Assembly: GCA_002439875.1 (NCBI GenBank)
Contig: DJQB01000017.1
Location: 8,975-72,974 of the forward strand
From: Bacteroidales bacterium UBA6397
GTDB taxonomy: Bacteria > Bacteroidota > Bacteroidia > Bacteroidales > UBA932
DNA: 64,000 nt
Direction of reading: 5' to 3'
Notes under the pieces: model-generated
What the model saw: only the letters and a program-made list of their open reading frames with translations
Databases searched by the model: none
Told to the model about the DNA's origin: nothing
Part shown: piece after piece, positions 37,024 to 46,934 of the stretch
Numbering within the stretch: the stretch's first letter is position 1
Layout: every line of letters begins with the position of its first letter
Made by a program: the position numbers and the translations under genes

Positions 37024-38202
37024 ATGCGGAAAATTCTGACATTCAGCCTTCTGTTTCTTACACTTGCAAGCTCTGCGGTAGGACAAGACCTCCGGGAGAG
37101 CTCTTTGCAGCTAAGTAGTAAGACGGAGCCATGTCTTATCAAAGGGCTGAACATTCGGCATCCATTCTTCCTTGCAACGGACACTGTCAGCGTTGTGATC
37201 ATGGGAGACATGATGATGCATCGGGACCAGATCGCGAACGCAAGAATCGGGGAAGACTCGTTCGATTTCTCGGAGTGTTTCCCAAAGATTGAGCGTCTGA
37301 TCAAGGGAGCGGACATAGCCGTAGCCAACATGGAGTTCACCCTGGCCGGAAAACCATACACCGGCTACCCCTGCTTCTCAGCTCCGGACAGCTATGCGGA
37401 GGCGGTTGCGGAAAGTGGTGTGGACATATTCCTGACCGCCAACAATCATATTCTTGACAAAGGGAGGAAAGGGGTCCGGAGGACTCTGGGAATATATTCA
37501 AAGATGGAGAAAGACGGGCGCGTCAGGCACACCGGTTCCTCTGTTTCCGCAAAGGATGACTCGCTGCGATTCCCGCTGAAGGTCGTTTCAAAGGGCATAC
37601 GCCTCGCACTCATCAACTTCACCTACGGCACGAACCGCGGCATTCCGGAAGAGTACCCTAAAGTCCACCGGATCGACACCTCCGAAATAGCCAGTGCGAT
37701 CCAAAGGGCAAGGGAATCAGGAGCTGACTTCATCATAGCGCTGCCACATTGGGGCAATGAATATGTCCTCAGACACTCAGCCTCGCAGGGCCGGTTGGCT
37801 AGTTGGCTGGCGGGGAAAGGATGCGACGCCATCATTGGGGCGCACCCGCACGTGCTTCAGGACACCACGACTCTTGCTGTTCCTAAGGGTAAAGGCATCA
37901 AGGGCATGCCGGTGGTATATTCATTAGGAAATCTCATCTCGAACATGAGCGCTCCGAACACTCAGGTCGGGATGATGGTGACGCTGCGCTTCACGAAGGA
38001 CTGGCTTGGGAACAAGAATATGCTGGAGCCGCTTCTGACGCTGACATGGTGCTCAAGGCCAGGCAACCTGACGCGCGGCTACACCACAATCCCAATCAAG
38101 GAATATGTCGGCAAACGCGACCTTTGGCTCAATCCATGGGACTACGACAAGATGATCGCCTCCTACGAGAGGGTAAAGAAAGAAACAGGAATAATTGATT
38201 GA
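37024..38202 (+). CDS. CapA-family (PGA_cap) metallophosphatase-like protein
   Basis: About 392 residues from the ATG at 37024, which gives signal peptide MRKILTFSLLFLTLASSAVGQ. The PGA_cap domain is clear: VSVVIMGDMMMHRDQI, DIAVANMEFTLAGKPYTGYPCF, GVDIFLTANNHILDKGRKGVRRT, LPHWGNEYV and CDAIIGAHPHVLQ, carrying the Asp/Asn/His metal ligands. Relatives act in capsule or poly-gamma-glutamate handling. A TATCTTTG box (37013-37020) ends only 3 bases before the ATG, so the transcript may be nearly leaderless. The next start codon is 2 bases past its stop. Confidence 0.85.
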   Translation: MRKILTFSLLFLTLASSAVGQDLRESSLQLSSKTEPCLIKGLNIRHPFFLATDTVSVVIMGDMMMHRDQIANARIGEDSFDFSECFPKIERLIKGADIAVANMEFTLAGKPYTGYPCFSAPDSYAEAVAESGVDIFLTANNHILDKGRKGVRRTLGIYSKMEKDGRVRHTGSSVSAKDDSLRFPLKVVSKGIRLALINFTYGTNRGIPEEYPKVHRIDTSEIASAIQRARESGADFIIALPHWGNEYVLRHSASQGRLASWLAGKGCDAIIGAHPHVLQDTTTLAVPKGKGIKGMPVVYSLGNLISNMSAPNTQVGMMVTLRFTKDWLGNKNMLEPLLTLTWCSRPGNLTRGYTTIPIKEYVGKRDLWLNPWDYDKMIASYERVKKETGIID

Positions 38203-38204
38203 CA

Positions 38205-39251
38205 ATGAAGAAAACCATAACGCTTGACGCAATCGACCCCATCGAGATTTTCGGGGTCGGAAACAAGATACTCGAAGAGTTCTGCTCTTATTTTCATGGG
38301 CTTAAGATTGTCGCGAGAGGCAACGAGATCCACCTCGAAGGCAAAGAAAATGACATTCAGGAGTTTAACCAGAAATTCTCTGAGCTGATCGAGCGGCGGA
38401 TGCACAAGATGAACCTCACGGCCTTTGATGTCGAGGACATCTTCGACGGGGAGAACTCGCCCAACAATTTCAAACTGAACGGGGAGGCGATCATCGTCCA
38501 CAGTACTGAGGGCAAGCCGATAAAGGCCCGCAACAAGACCCAGCAGGAGATGGTCAAGGCCTATTTCGAGAACGATCTTGTCTTCGCCGTCGGCCCAGCC
38601 GGAACCGGAAAGACCTACGTGGCGATAGCCCTGGCGGTAAGGGCGCTGAAGAACCGCGAGATCAAACGCATCATCCTGACACGTCCCGCAGTCGAGGCCG
38701 GGGAACGGCTCGGTTTTCTGCCCGGAGACCTGAAAGACAAGCTGGATCCGTACCTACAGCCACTTTACGATGCCCTTGGCGACATGATCCCGCCCAAAAG
38801 ACTGCAGGAGTTCATCGAGGAAGGCACCATACAGATTGCCCCGCTGGCCTACATGCGAGGCCGCACCCTGGACCGCGCCTGTGTCATCCTTGACGAGGCC
38901 CAGAACACTAACCTAGGTCAGCTGAAGATGTTCCTCACCCGAATGGGCATGAACGCCAAGTTCATCGTGACCGGTGACGCGACCCAGGTCGATCTCCCTC
39001 GCCGTGAGGATTCAGGACTGCTGCGCGGCATCAGCCTTCTCAAGAACCTCAAGGGCGTAAGCACCATCTTCTTCACCAACGAGGACATCGTCCGCCACCC
39101 GCTTGTCAGCAAGATTGTCAAGGCGTTCGACCGCAAGGAGGCCGAGGAATCAGCCGATGCTTCCGGGACTGCCGGAACTGCCGAGATCGTCTGGGCCACC
39201 GGAACCGCCGGGGCTATAGAGGGAAATGATGGACAGAGCCGTCAAGGCTGA
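38205..39251 (+). CDS. phoH: PhoH-like ATPase
   Basis: 348 residues. N-terminal ~115 residues (KKTITLDAIDPIEIFGVGNKILEEF) match the KH-like front of the PhoH/PhoL family; the ATPase part has Walker A VGPAGTGKTYVAIALAV (about 130) and Walker B CVILDEAQN. An unusual Ala/Gly/Thr/Glu-rich tail of ~30 residues (ASGTAGTAEIVWATGTAGAIEG) follows the normal end. The ATG at 38205 is preferred to a TTG at 38199 that overlaps capA. PhoL-type proteins are linked to RNA metabolism. Confidence 0.93.
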   Translation: MKKTITLDAIDPIEIFGVGNKILEEFCSYFHGLKIVARGNEIHLEGKENDIQEFNQKFSELIERRMHKMNLTAFDVEDIFDGENSPNNFKLNGEAIIVHSTEGKPIKARNKTQQEMVKAYFENDLVFAVGPAGTGKTYVAIALAVRALKNREIKRIILTRPAVEAGERLGFLPGDLKDKLDPYLQPLYDALGDMIPPKRLQEFIEEGTIQIAPLAYMRGRTLDRACVILDEAQNTNLGQLKMFLTRMGMNAKFIVTGDATQVDLPRREDSGLLRGISLLKNLKGVSTIFFTNEDIVRHPLVSKIVKAFDRKEAEESADASGTAGTAEIVWATGTAGAIEGNDGQSRQG

Positions 39252-39305
39252 AAAATCCGCCAAGGCTTCGTGGCGGACAAACCGCTGACTATCAGCCATT
39301 AAAGC

Positions 39306-39339
39306 AATCACCTCCAGCCCGATTCGACTGGAGGTGATT
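39306..39339. terminator. Terminator-like hairpin between phoH and the TPR gene
   Basis: Perfect 12-bp stem AATCACCTCCAG / CTGGAGGTGATT around a 10-nt loop, between the convergent phoH and TPR genes; it could stop transcription from both sides. A second stem (TCCGCCA...TGGCGGA, 39256-39277) precedes it. T-runs are weak on both strands. Confidence 0.6.
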
Positions 39340-39409
39340 TAGTTATTTGCTGTATATCAAGCATTTATCCGCCACAGCTGTTTGCCATGACGGGTTACGC
39401 TCTGACCGG

Positions 39410-40729
39410 TTAGTTGTTCAGAAGGGCGTTGTACTTCTCGTAGCCGGCCTGGTACTTAGGGTCCTGGTCACGGAAACGATAGTAGATCTGCTTGAGGTAC
39501 TCGGCGATGGTTGACTTGATGGCAGGATCCTCGCAGACAACATAGGCCTGCTCAAATGGCTCGATGCACTTCTTCAATGTCACCTCGAAATCCTGCACGA
39601 GAGCCATGTACTTGGTGTCGTCAAGCTCGTTCTGGGCTTTCTCCTGAAGTTCAAGAGCCTTGTCATAGTACATCTGACCCTTTCCTATGTAGGCGTACAC
39701 ATACTTTGGATCCTTGGCGGCGGACTCGTCATAAGCCTTAGCGGCCTTGTCCAGATCACCGAGCTGCTTGTAGGCCTGTCCCTCAACATAATAGAGGGAA
39801 GCGTTGTCAGGGGAAGTGGTCTTGGCCTGCTGGAGGAGTTCGAAGAGCCTGTCTGTGCCCTCACCGCTGGTCATGTAGTAGTTGATGAGGCCGAAAACGA
39901 TGCTCTCGCTTGTCGGGAATTTCTGGAATCCCTGCTCAAGATAATCCTTTGCGGATGCTTTTCCGGCAGCGGTGGTGTCAATGTGTGAAACGCAGTCAGA
40001 AAGCTTGGCGAACACCTCACCATTGTCTCCATAGTAACCGTAGCCAAGGCACTTGTCAAACATATCTTTTGCCTTGGAGAAGTTTCCGGTGTTCCAGGAC
40101 GTGAAGGCGGCGTTGTACAGAGAGTTTGTGTCGATCTGGGCGTATGGCTTCTGGGCTGCTGCCTTATAGGCTGCCTCGAAATACTCCTCAGCCTTCTTCA
40201 CGTCACCGAGGGTGTAGGCGTTGTAGGCCTCTTGGTTCAGCTTCTCGGAGATTGTCTTGATCCCTGCGCTGATGTCATTGTCTTTGCTGTGTTTCACGTC
40301 AAGCTCGTAAGCCTTCTTGTAGGCCTCAAGAGCCTTACGAAGGGCATCCTCGACAACTGGCTTGACAACTTCAATCACAGAAAGCTGACCATTGGAGTTG
40401 AAGTAGAGGTTTTTGTTCTCATAGACCTGCTTAGTGTACTGTGTTCCGTTAAGTGTGACGGTCTCCACAGATGTAGGCTTCTCACCTCCCATTGAAAGTT
40501 GGAGGGCGTTCATGTCGGCACCTAACCAAACATTTCCGGCAGGAGCGCCGTAAGCGTCGACATAAGCCTGGGCAAGTTTCATCCAAGTGGCCACCTTGGT
40601 AGCCTTTTTCGCATTCTGGGAAGCAGTGATGGCACTCTCGACCGCCTTGGCGGCTGAGTTCACGTTAGACTGGGCATCCGCTACCTGGAAGGAAGCGAGC
40701 AATGCCAAAACAATCAATGTCTTTTTCAT
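39410..40729 (-). CDS. TPR-repeat periplasmic protein
   Basis: 439 residues with a signal peptide (MKKTLIVLALLASFQVADAQ). TPR-type helices run from ~125 to the end (EALRKALEAYKKAYEL, NAYTLGDVKKAEEYFEAAYKAA, YVEGQAYKQLGDLDKAAKAYDESAAKDP). No catalytic motif; likely a scaffold in the periplasm. It follows gyrA by 31 nt on the same strand, an arrangement I recall from other Bacteroidales. Confidence 0.8.
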   Translation of the reverse strand: MKKTLIVLALLASFQVADAQSNVNSAAKAVESAITASQNAKKATKVATWMKLAQAYVDAYGAPAGNVWLGADMNALQLSMGGEKPTSVETVTLNGTQYTKQVYENKNLYFNSNGQLSVIEVVKPVVEDALRKALEAYKKAYELDVKHSKDNDISAGIKTISEKLNQEAYNAYTLGDVKKAEEYFEAAYKAAAQKPYAQIDTNSLYNAAFTSWNTGNFSKAKDMFDKCLGYGYYGDNGEVFAKLSDCVSHIDTTAAGKASAKDYLEQGFQKFPTSESIVFGLINYYMTSGEGTDRLFELLQQAKTTSPDNASLYYVEGQAYKQLGDLDKAAKAYDESAAKDPKYVYAYIGKGQMYYDKALELQEKAQNELDDTKYMALVQDFEVTLKKCIEPFEQAYVVCEDPAIKSTIAEYLKQIYYRFRDQDPKYQAGYEKYNALLNN

Positions 40730-40760
40730 GATTATCGGTATTTAGTTGTTTCCAAATAAA

Positions 40761-43286
40761 CTATTCCTTAGGTGTCTCGGAACCCTCCTCGGCAACCTGC
40801 TGTTCCTCATCACCACCCTTCTCGACAGTCGAAATCGCGGCAATCGAATCACCGTTCTTTATGTTGATCAGTTTCACGCCCTGGGTGGCCCTTCCTGCCA
40901 CTCTGATGTCGGAGACTGCCATCCTGATGGTGAGGCCTGACTTCTCGATGATCATCAGATCATTGTTCTCGGTCACGTTCTTTATGGCAATCAACTTGCC
41001 TGTCTTCTCGGTGATGTTGATGGTCTTGACACCCTTTCCTCCCCTCTTGGTGATCCTGTACTCATCAAAGTCTGTCCTCTTGCCATAGCCGTTCTCACTT
41101 ACCACAAGGACGGTGTGTTCGGCGGCATCTTCGGCTTTAGGATCGTAGTTGATGGCTCCGATGACCTCATCGTCGTCTTCAATATTAATGCCACGCACAC
41201 CTGTGGAGTTCCTTCCCATAGGGCGGGCATCCGTCTCATCAAAGCGGCAGCAGCGTCCGTCACGGGCGGCAATGAATATCTCCTCGCTGCCGTTGGTGAG
41301 CAAAGCCTCAACGAGTTCATCACCTTCACGGAGATTGACGGCGTTCACGCCGGCCGTCCTTGGGTGTGAATATGCCTCCAGGGACGTCTTCTTGATTATC
41401 CCCCTCTTGGTGATGAGCACGATGTTGTTGCCGTTCACATATTCAGGATCCTTGAGGGTCTTGACGTTGATGTATGCCAAGATCTTGTCATCCGGGATGC
41501 TGAGCACGTTCTGGATTGCGCGTCCTTTTGAAGCCCTTGAGCCTTCCGGAATCTCATAGACCTTGAGCCAGTAGCAACGTCCTGTCTGTGTGAAGAGAAG
41601 CATCGTCGAATGCATGTTCGCGATGTAGATGTGGTCGATGAAATCCTCGTCCCTTGTCGCGCTTCCCTTCATTCCGACTCCACCGCGCGCCTGGGTGCGG
41701 TACTCGGTCAGAGGGGTCCTCTTGATGTAGCCCAGATGGGAGATCGTGATGACCATGTCCTCGTCGGCATAGAAGTCCTCCGGGTTGAACTCACCAGCGG
41801 AAGGGCGGATCTCTGTCCTTCTCGGATCAGCGTATTTGTTCTTGAGTTCTATGGTCTCTGCCTTGATGACCTTCATCTGCTCCTCGACGCTGCCGAGGAT
41901 CTCATTGCAGCGGGCAATGAATTTCTCAAGCTCCTCATACTCAGCCTGAAGTTTCTCCCTTTCCAGTCCGGTCAGCTGACGGAGCCTCATCTCCACAATG
42001 GCTGTCGCCTGTGCGTCCGTGAACCCGAAACGGGAGATCAACTCGGACTTGGCCTCGTCCACATTGGCGGAATGCCTGATGATGTGGATGATCTCGTCGA
42101 TGACATCAATGGCTTTCAGCAGACCTTCAAGGATGTGTGCCCTCTTCTGAGCCTTCTCCAACTCAAACTTGGTCCTACGGATGATGACATCGTGGCGAAA
42201 CTCCACAAAGTTGGCAATCATATCCTTGAGGGACAGAGTCCTTGGACGTCCCTTGACAAGGGCGACATTATTGAACGCGAAACTGGACTGGAGTTGAGTG
42301 TACTTGAACAGGGTGTTGAGCACGACGTTGGAGTTACAGCCCTGCTTTACCCTGATCACGACACGGACACCCTCGCGGGATGTCTCATCGTTGATGTAAG
42401 TTATGCCCTCGATCTTCTTGTCCTCGACCATCTGGCCGATCTTCTCGATCATCTCCTTCTTGTTGACCATGTACGGAATTTCGGTAACGACGATGGTCTC
42501 ACGACCATTGTCGGCGACCTCGATCTCGGTCTTGGCGCGGACAACAACCTTGCCGCGGCCCGTTTCATAGGCCTCCTTAATCCCACCAACACCCATGATG
42601 ATGCCACCGGTAGGGAAATCCGGTCCTTTGATGTGCTGCATCAGGCCGTCAGTGTCGATGTCAGGGTTATCTATGTAGGCGCAGATTGCATCGCAGCATT
42701 CGCCAAGATTGTGCGGAGCCATGTTCGTGGCCATACCAACAGCAATACCAGACGATCCGTTCAGCAGGAGCAGCGGAGCCTTTGTAGGCAGAACAGTAGG
42801 TTCTTCCTCGGTGTCATCAAAGTTAAGGGTCATATCCACAGTGTTCTTGTCGATGTCGGCAAGAACGTCGTCTGTCATCTTCTGAAGTTTGGCCTCGGTA
42901 TACCTCATGGCCGCGACAGGGTCACCGTCCATAGATCCGAAGTTACCCTGACCGAAGATCATCGGGTAACGCTGGTTCCAAGGCTGCGCGAGTCTGGCAA
43001 GGGCATCATACACACTGGAGTCGCCGTGCGGATGGTACTTGCCGAGCACTTCTCCAACTATCTTGGCGCACTTACGTGTCGGTCCTGAATACGACAGTCC
43101 GAGGCCGTCCATACCGAACAGAACCCTTCTCTGCACAGGCTTCAGACCATCCCTGACATCCGGCAAAGCACGCGAGACGATGACGGACATCGAATAGTCG
43201 ATGTACGCGGTACGCATCTCATGGTCGATCTCAACCGGTTCGATGATGCCGGTCTGGCCGTCCTCTTTCTTTTCCTCAATATCCAT
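40761..43286 (-). CDS. gyrA: DNA gyrase subunit A
   Basis: 841 residues. The active-site tyrosine is in [10 protein letters not shown]. The quinolone-determining loop reads [20 protein letters not shown]: Ser and Asp are present at the positions of E. coli Ser83 and Asp87, the wild-type sensitive state. The C-terminal beta-pinwheel contains a GyrA-box-like KRGGKG (about 755), which supports GyrA over ParC. It ends in an acidic tail ([20 protein letters not shown]). Confidence 0.96.
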   Translation of the reverse strand: MDIEEKKEDGQTGIIEPVEIDHEMRTAYIDYSMSVIVSRALPDVRDGLKPVQRRVLFGMDGLGLSYSGPTRKCAKIVGEVLGKYHPHGDSSVYDALARLAQPWNQRYPMIFGQGNFGSMDGDPVAAMRYTEAKLQKMTDDVLADIDKNTVDMTLNFDDTEEEPTVLPTKAPLLLLNGSSGIAVGMATNMAPHNLGECCDAICAYIDNPDIDTDGLMQHIKGPDFPTGGIIMGVGGIKEAYETGRGKVVVRAKTEIEVADNGRETIVVTEIPYMVNKKEMIEKIGQMVEDKKIEGITYINDETSREGVRVVIRVKQGCNSNVVLNTLFKYTQLQSSFAFNNVALVKGRPRTLSLKDMIANFVEFRHDVIIRRTKFELEKAQKRAHILEGLLKAIDVIDEIIHIIRHSANVDEAKSELISRFGFTDAQATAIVEMRLRQLTGLEREKLQAEYEELEKFIARCNEILGSVEEQMKVIKAETIELKNKYADPRRTEIRPSAGEFNPEDFYADEDMVITISHLGYIKRTPLTEYRTQARGGVGMKGSATRDEDFIDHIYIANMHSTMLLFTQTGRCYWLKVYEIPEGSRASKGRAIQNVLSIPDDKILAYINVKTLKDPEYVNGNNIVLITKRGIIKKTSLEAYSHPRTAGVNAVNLREGDELVEALLTNGSEEIFIAARDGRCCRFDETDARPMGRNSTGVRGINIEDDDEVIGAINYDPKAEDAAEHTVLVVSENGYGKRTDFDEYRITKRGGKGVKTINITEKTGKLIAIKNVTENNDLMIIEKSGLTIRMAVSDIRVAGRATQGVKLINIKNGDSIAAISTVEKGGDEEQQVAEEGSETPKE

Positions 43287-43319
43287 ATCGTGATGTTGAA
43301 TACATTATAGTTAAACACG

Positions 43320-43350
43320 CAAATTTAGCAAAAAAAACCGAGAGAGACAA
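43320..43350 (-). promoter_or_regulatory. gyrA promoter
   Basis: Minus strand: perfect -7 element TAAATTTG (43327-43320) with TTG (43350-43348) 20 nt upstream; 33 nt before the gyrA ATG. Confidence 0.55.
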
Positions 43351-43393
43351 CATTGACTCTAAACACTATTCTCGGCAAAAAATATTTCAGTGC

Positions 43394-43430
43394 TTGTGCC
43401 GCGCTTTGGCACAAAGACGCCCTACCTTTG
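43394..43430 (+). promoter_or_regulatory. Dyad operator plus -7 element, copy 1
   Basis: TTGTGCC-N7-GGCACAA (43394-43414) is a perfect 7-bp dyad. Eight bases later comes TACCTTTG (43423-43430), a perfect -7 element, 25 nt before the ATG of a 42-codon ORF. A near-identical module with the same 8-nt spacing is at 47115-47151. The dyad covers the -33 region, so it is probably the binding site of a dimeric regulator. Confidence 0.6.
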
Positions 43431-43455
43431 CATCAGAAACAAAACAACAAAAGTC

Positions 43456-43584
43456 ATGAGAAACACTGAATATAATCTTGAAAAACTCGCCTCAATGATC
43501 TCATCGGAATCATCATTCACCGCCCTTATCGAGATAATGGGCGACATGGGGCTGGAGTTAGAAGGTGCGGTTAAGGGCGCATAA
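43456..43584 (+). CDS. Small ORF, 42 residues, unknown
   Basis: MRNTEYNLEKLASMISSESS, then FTALIEIMGDMGLELEGAVKGA: acidic, helical-looking, with no signal peptide and no recognised family. Support comes from the perfect -7 element and dyad just upstream. It ends immediately before the convergent end of the clpC gene (43585), with no overlap. It could be a small regulator or a relic of a mobile element; no function is assigned. Confidence 0.5.
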   Translation: MRNTEYNLEKLASMISSESSFTALIEIMGDMGLELEGAVKGA

Positions 43585-45942
43585 TCACTTGAGAGTCAAC
43601 TCGGTTTCCGCTTCCTTCAAGGACACGAGGGTGTTCTCCTTGTCGGCAGTCAGACCGACACGGAGAGTTCTGAGTCCTGACGGGCCTTTTTTCCTCCGGC
43701 CTTGCAGAATCCGGTCGGAGATGATGAACTCCGACACAGGATCCTCAACATATTTCATCACTGCTCTTTTCAGAGGCCTTGCACCGAAAGCCGGATCGAA
43801 ACCGGCACCAGCGATGAAGCGCTTGGCCGAGGGCGTGACTATCAATTTGTAGCCAGCTTCTTCGGCTCTGCCCCGAAGATCCTTCAATCCGATGTCGATA
43901 ATTCTCTCGATATCATTCTTAGTCAGCGCATTAAAGAATATCCTTTCGTCCACCCTGTTGATAAACTCCGGAGGAAAAGATTTTTTTATAGCCTTCTCTA
44001 AAACACTATGGCGGTTCTTCGTGACTCTTGTTCCGGAAGTTGCGAAACCGACTCCGCTGCCATATTCATCAAGCTCGCGGCTGCCGACATTGGAGGTCAT
44101 GATGACAATGGTGTTGCGGAAACTCACGATGCGACCATTGCTGTCAGTCAGACGTCCCTCGTCAAGCACCTGAAGCAGAATATTGAAAATGTCAGGATGG
44201 GCTTTCTCTATCTCATCCAGCAGCACAACGCAATAAGGTTTCCTGCGCACCCGCTCGCTGAGCTGCCCGCCCTCTTCGTAGCCGACATAGCCGGGAGGTG
44301 CCCCGACAAGACGGGACACGGTGAATTTTTCCATATATTCACTCATGTCGATGCGAACCATATTCTCCTCTGAATCAAAAAGATATTCAGCGAGACATTT
44401 CGCAAGTTGAGTCTTGCCCACTCCTGTGGGGCCGAAAAAGAGGAAAGTTCCGATCGGGCGGTTCGGATCCTTGAGCCCGGCCCGGTTTCTTTGGATGGCC
44501 CGGACAACTTTCTCGATGGCCTCGTCCTGCCCTATTATGCGGCTTTGCAGCCGGTTTTTCATATTCATTATCCGGTTACCCTCGGACTCGGCCACCTTGT
44601 TGACTGGGATTCCGGTCATCTTGGAGACAACGGTGGCAATGTCCTCCGCATCAACCAAATTACCGCCTTTCCGTCCCTTGGCAAGGTTGAGGCGGATCAT
44701 CGACCCGGCCTCGTCCAGAGCGTCTATCGCCTTGTCAGGCAGCGACTTGTCGGTGATGTAACGGTCTGTCAGACGGACGCATGCCTCAACGGCGTCATCG
44801 CTGTAGGTCACCTTGTGGAAAGACTCGTAATTCGGCTTGAGGTTCTCAAGAATCGTGATGGACTGCTGAATGTCGGTAGGCTCAACGACAATTTTCTGAA
44901 ACCTTCGGTCAAGAGCGCCATCTTTCTCCACAATCTTGGAGAACTCGTCCATGGTAGTGGCGCCGATGCACTGGAGCTCACCCCTGGCCAAGGCCGGTTT
45001 AAGGATGTTGGCGGCATCCAGGCTCCCCTGCGCGCCACCAGCACCGACAATAGTGTGGAACTCGTCGATGAAAAGGATGATGTCCGGATTGGAACTCGCC
45101 TCCTTGATTATCGACTTGAGACGTTTCTCGAAATCTCCACGGTACTTTGTCCCGGCCACTACCGAGGCTATGTCCAATGAAATCAATCGTTTCTTGGCCA
45201 AGGCCGGGGAGATGCTACCGCCTGCTATCCTCAAGGCTATTCCCTCCACGATCGCAGACTTCCCCACCCCGGGCTCACCGATAAGCATCGGATTGTTTTT
45301 CTTGCGTCTTCCTAAAATCTCTATCACACGGGCTATTTCGGTCTCCCTGCCGACAACGGGGTCCAACCGCCCTTCCGCCGCGGCCTTCGTGAGGTCAAAT
45401 CCGAAATCCTCAATGACGCTCTTTTCCGGTTTGGATTCCTGAGCGGAGTCCTGCTGTTCATCCTCTCCTTTTGCCTCTTCCTCCATCCCGGTGCCTTTAT
45501 TCAACATCCCTTCGTCACGCATATACGACAGCAGTCGACCGTAATCCACACCATGTTGCCGCAGGTAGGCCTGACCGTAATTCTCAGTCGTTCGGCAGAG
45601 AGCCAGAAGAAGATGCAGGGAATTCGCCTCGACAGCGCCTTGCTTGGAGGCTTCCAGCACCGTGATGCTCAGCACATTCTGGGCGTAACGCGTGAACGAG
45701 ATCTTTTCCGCTTCCGAGTACGGAATCGGTTCGTTTGTGAATATGTGACTGTCGATGAACCGTTTGAAGTTGTCCGCGTCTATCCCTTGCCCCACAATAG
45801 CCTTGAAAGCGGCATTCTCACCATGACGCAGAAGCCCCAGAAACAGGTGATCCGGCCCTATGCCATAACTACCCGTCCGCATCGCCTCGTCCCTTGCGTA
45901 GCGGATTATATCGTTCAGTTCATCGGATATTCTTATTTCCAT
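43585..45942 (-). CDS. clpC: ATP-dependent Clp protease ATP-binding subunit (ClpC-type)
   Basis: 785 residues. Clp_N repeats at 1-~140 (DELNDIIRYARDEAMRTGSYGIGPDHLFLGLL), first AAA+ module with Walker A LIGEPGVGKSAIVEGIA (about 220), second with GPTGVGKTQLAKCLAEYLF (about 510) and the C-terminal ClpB_D2 small domain. It is shorter than ClpB and lacks ClpB's long middle coiled coil; whether a ClpP-binding loop is present was not resolved. It unfolds proteins for ClpP or acts as chaperone. Confidence 0.9.
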   Translation of the reverse strand: MEIRISDELNDIIRYARDEAMRTGSYGIGPDHLFLGLLRHGENAAFKAIVGQGIDADNFKRFIDSHIFTNEPIPYSEAEKISFTRYAQNVLSITVLEASKQGAVEANSLHLLLALCRTTENYGQAYLRQHGVDYGRLLSYMRDEGMLNKGTGMEEEAKGEDEQQDSAQESKPEKSVIEDFGFDLTKAAAEGRLDPVVGRETEIARVIEILGRRKKNNPMLIGEPGVGKSAIVEGIALRIAGGSISPALAKKRLISLDIASVVAGTKYRGDFEKRLKSIIKEASSNPDIILFIDEFHTIVGAGGAQGSLDAANILKPALARGELQCIGATTMDEFSKIVEKDGALDRRFQKIVVEPTDIQQSITILENLKPNYESFHKVTYSDDAVEACVRLTDRYITDKSLPDKAIDALDEAGSMIRLNLAKGRKGGNLVDAEDIATVVSKMTGIPVNKVAESEGNRIMNMKNRLQSRIIGQDEAIEKVVRAIQRNRAGLKDPNRPIGTFLFFGPTGVGKTQLAKCLAEYLFDSEENMVRIDMSEYMEKFTVSRLVGAPPGYVGYEEGGQLSERVRRKPYCVVLLDEIEKAHPDIFNILLQVLDEGRLTDSNGRIVSFRNTIVIMTSNVGSRELDEYGSGVGFATSGTRVTKNRHSVLEKAIKKSFPPEFINRVDERIFFNALTKNDIERIIDIGLKDLRGRAEEAGYKLIVTPSAKRFIAGAGFDPAFGARPLKRAVMKYVEDPVSEFIISDRILQGRRKKGPSGLRTLRVGLTADKENTLVSLKEAETELTLK

Positions 45943-46095
45943 AAATGCTTTATTTCAGGGAATTATATAACAGTTGACTAACTTTCTGATCAGCTATCTC
46001 CATCATCAGATACATAGTACCTTAATTACCAATAATTCAAAATCATAGAAATCTTTCATCATTTTTTATTCCCATGAGTATAGAAATCGGTAAAG

Positions 46096-46506
46096 TTAGC
46101 CGCGATAAAACACATGAAATATTTTCCCCTCTTGTAACCCTATCATTGCCCTGTTGTCTCCACTGGCACGTAGCAGATGAACTTTTTTCACGTCAGGAGT
46201 GACAATCGAAGGCAATTCACTTGTGATTTCATCTATAGGGATGGATTCCATGCCTAAACTATGCTTATGCGAAATCCGAATATTCTCCCATCCGAATTCG
46301 GAAAGCTTATGGAATCTTGTTATTACTCCTGACAGGAACTTATAATCTTTGGTGTCAGTATAAGATTCCTCTCTGAGGTATCTGAAAGAAAATAGAGGAT
46401 AATCAATCTTGCTCAAACTCAGAATCTCATTGACCCCTATGTTATTTTGCTCTACAGCAGTCTTTACCAACTCAAATGAGGTGTCTTTCTGCTTTTTTTG
46501 ACTCAT
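46096..46506 (-). CDS. Putative toxin partner of Panacea-domain antitoxin
   Basis: 136 residues, no signal peptide and no motif I can name. Visible features: IDYPLFSFRYLREESYTD, KLSEFGWENIRISHKHSLGMESIP, and the C-terminal NRAMIGLQEGKIFHVFYRG. The start overlaps the stop of the upstream Panacea-domain gene (ATGA), which suits the second gene of a toxin-antitoxin operon. The toxin assignment is by position only. Confidence 0.55.
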   Translation of the reverse strand: MSQKKQKDTSFELVKTAVEQNNIGVNEILSLSKIDYPLFSFRYLREESYTDTKDYKFLSGVITRFHKLSEFGWENIRISHKHSLGMESIPIDEITSELPSIVTPDVKKVHLLRASGDNRAMIGLQEGKIFHVFYRG

Positions 46507-46934
46507 TTCAATCGCGTCTTAAAGAACTCTTTCATTTTGCTTTGAGAGATGACATTGCCAACGCCGGTAGGAGTCTCTTGCCATGGTGTTTCGGAATGCG
46601 TCAAATCTACCAATCCGGATGCGGAATATCGGTTGTATAGGTTAAACACCTCCCAAAACAGTTTGGCTTCTGTCTCGTCTTTGAATTGCAGATCCGAATC
46701 TGTCGGTGGAATTGGACTGCTGTCATATTGTTTGTATTCATTATAAACCTCTGGGACAACAGGTCCATACATCCAAGCCTCAATTTTATCGTCGAAGAGT
46801 GGTTTCCCGAAATAGGCAAGGTGATACCCCTGCTCATAATAGAGAAGCTTTTGAAGTTTAAGATTTGTAATGACATCATCAATGTCCTTATACAGGGAGA
46901 TGATTTTCTTTGCGATTTCTAACGCTGTGTACAT
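46503..46934 (-). CDS. Panacea (DUF4065/SocA-like) domain protein, probable antitoxin
   Basis: About 143 residues from the ATG at 46934 (MYTALEIAKKIISLYKD). LQKLLYYEQGYHLAYFGKPLFDDKIEAWMYGPVVPEVYNEYK is the core block of the Panacea/DUF4065 family, known as the antitoxin domain of SocAB and PanAT systems; HSETPWQETPTGVGNVISQSKMKEFF follows. First gene of a two-gene unit with the ORF at 46096-46506. A perfect TATATTTG (47006-46999, minus strand) may be its -7 element. Confidence 0.8.
   Translation of the reverse strand: MYTALEIAKKIISLYKDIDDVITNLKLQKLLYYEQGYHLAYFGKPLFDDKIEAWMYGPVVPEVYNEYKQYDSSPIPPTDSDLQFKDETEAKLFWEVFNLYNRYSASGLVDLTHSETPWQETPTGVGNVISQSKMKEFFKTRLK

Noticed and set aside
39256..39277. 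Second terminator after phoH
   Set aside because: A good stem, but no T-run on either strand; the stem at 39306-39339 is a better candidate.
41610..43088. Long open frame (492 codons) on the plus strand inside gyrA
   Set aside because: It is the antisense shadow of gyrA; gyrA has full family motifs and the antisense product resembles nothing.
40761..43286. Quinolone-resistance change in gyrA
   Set aside because: The Ser83- and Asp87-equivalent residues are both the sensitive type.
43408..43431. Sigma-54 promoter (TGGCAC...TTGC)
   Set aside because: The GG and GC elements are about 20 nt apart, far from the required spacing; the dyad plus TAnnTTTG reading fits better.
44407..45180. 257-codon plus-strand frame inside clpC
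   Set aside because: Antisense shadow of a conserved AAA+ gene; no motif or promoter.
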